From positions 4,651,847 to 4,715,846 of the forward strand of contig NC_133223.1 of assembly GCF_040436345.1 (NCBI RefSeq): DNA of 64,000 nt, written 5' to 3'. Origin of the DNA: Pagrus major (Eukaryota; Chordata; Actinopteri; Spariformes; Sparidae). This document shows positions 63,423-64,000 of the stretch, piece by piece; position 1 is the first letter of the stretch; each line of letters opens with the position of its first letter. The position numbers were made by a program, and so were the translations under genes. Under the pieces are notes generated by a model, which saw nothing but the letters and a program-made list of their open reading frames with translations, had not been told where the DNA came from and did no database searches.

Positions 63423-64000
63423 GTGAGGATGAAGGAAGTGTTGAAGGACATCCTGGGACATCGGTCCTGACAGGATCTGTTTTGGGCAAAGCAACTTTAC
63501 TTCATGAATTACTTTTAAGTGAAACGCCAACAGTTTGAAAGACACGGGCATTTACCAGGCAGATGCCTGCGTTATTTAAAATAAAAAGTCCCGTGATCAA
63601 AAGCTTGACCCATACTAGTGCCTAAAAGTCAGGATTACTCATCTGTACACTACAACATTTCTGGAGTTCACCAGTGACAAACACTAGTAGCAAATGTAAT
63701 GTGTTAATTTTGATTTATTTATGAAGTAAATTCTGAGACTTTCTTACTCACTTAGATAACATGAAGTAGCAATATGGTTAGTTCTTTGGAAATGTGTTTG
63801 CATCAGCGTTTGAAAAAGGTGAAGGTAATGGGCTGTTTATCAGTAATTTAAATATTGATAAATGTTTTTGAAGCTGCCGTAAGCGTTGTTGTCATTTTAG
63901 ATAACTTCCTGTCTGTTTTGCAGTAAGTAATCCCCTCCCTCCTCTGTATGTCGCCACATGTATGCAGAGCGGTAATCTCCAGTCATAGCAGCAAACAGCT
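63423..64000 (+). other. dnajb11: dnajb11 intron 9 (runs off the window)
   Basis: Sequence after the exon 9 donor. The frame stays open to 63538 if the intron is retained. No exon encoding the expected C-terminal tail is seen. A possible acceptor near 63923 leads only to a short unrelated frame. Confidence 0.6.

Noticed and set aside
63905-63990. TGTTTTGCAG acceptor near 63923 as the final dnajb11 exon
   Set aside because: Joined in phase it would give a short Pro-rich peptide unrelated to the conserved VYNGLQGY-type tail, and the acceptor is followed at once by TAAGT.

Overview
This window is a piece of teleost fish nuclear genome, probably from a percomorph. Small exons with GT-AG introns, protein sequences closest to fish and human orthologues, CA/GT microsatellites and many short non-autonomous DNA transposons all point that way. 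I saw no bacterial, phage, CRISPR or retroviral feature.

Layout, left to right. (1) 1-739 (+) is the last coding exon of an unidentified Pro/Ser-rich protein, followed by a ~1.9 kb 3'UTR. (2) 5486-22659 (-) is complete armc8 in 22 coding exons (673 aa). (3) 24026-29395 (+) is complete dbr1 in 8 coding exons (567 aa). (4) 32660-37561 (-) is a complete RAB5-family GTPase in 5 coding exons (216 aa). (5) 39256-45967 (+) is complete lcmt2 in 14 coding exons (679 aa). (6) 46324-48000 (-) is complete crygs in 3 coding exons (174 aa). (7) 52038-56538 (-) is complete tbccd1 in 8 coding exons (595 aa). (8) 57751-63422 (+) is dnajb11, 9 coding exons present, with the last exon beyond the right edge. Each exon chain keeps reading phase across every junction. 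All introns are GT-AG except lcmt2 intron 6, which appears to be GC-AG.

The genes sit mostly in back-to-back pairs. Three pairs are head-to-head (armc8/dbr1, rab5-like/lcmt2, tbccd1/dnajb11) and likely share short TATA-less promoter regions. Two pairs end tail-to-tail with closely spaced poly(A) signals (dbr1/rab5-like near 30.3-30.4 kb, lcmt2/crygs near 46.2 kb). crygs, a lens gene, differs in having a clear TATA box. The products are functionally unrelated: a CTLH/GID E3 ligase subunit, lariat debranching, endosomal trafficking, wybutosine tRNA modification, lens protein, centrosome/Golgi positioning and an ER Hsp40. armc8-dbr1 and crygs-tbccd1-dnajb11 are also neighbours on human chromosome 3.

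Introns and spacers carry mobile elements: a decayed Tc1-like copy, several hAT-like and TTAA-flanked MITEs, and foldback elements. The most striking is a 928-bp palindromic element at 12641-13568, built of repeated CTCGAG/GATCTC motifs with a transposase-like fragment at its centre, sitting inside a hAT-like MITE with an 8-bp target duplication. I did not find a convincing new biological system. The best leads are that element, a RAB5 paralogue with an unusual P-loop, a (UG)n tract next to an armc8 splice acceptor, and the GC-AG intron.
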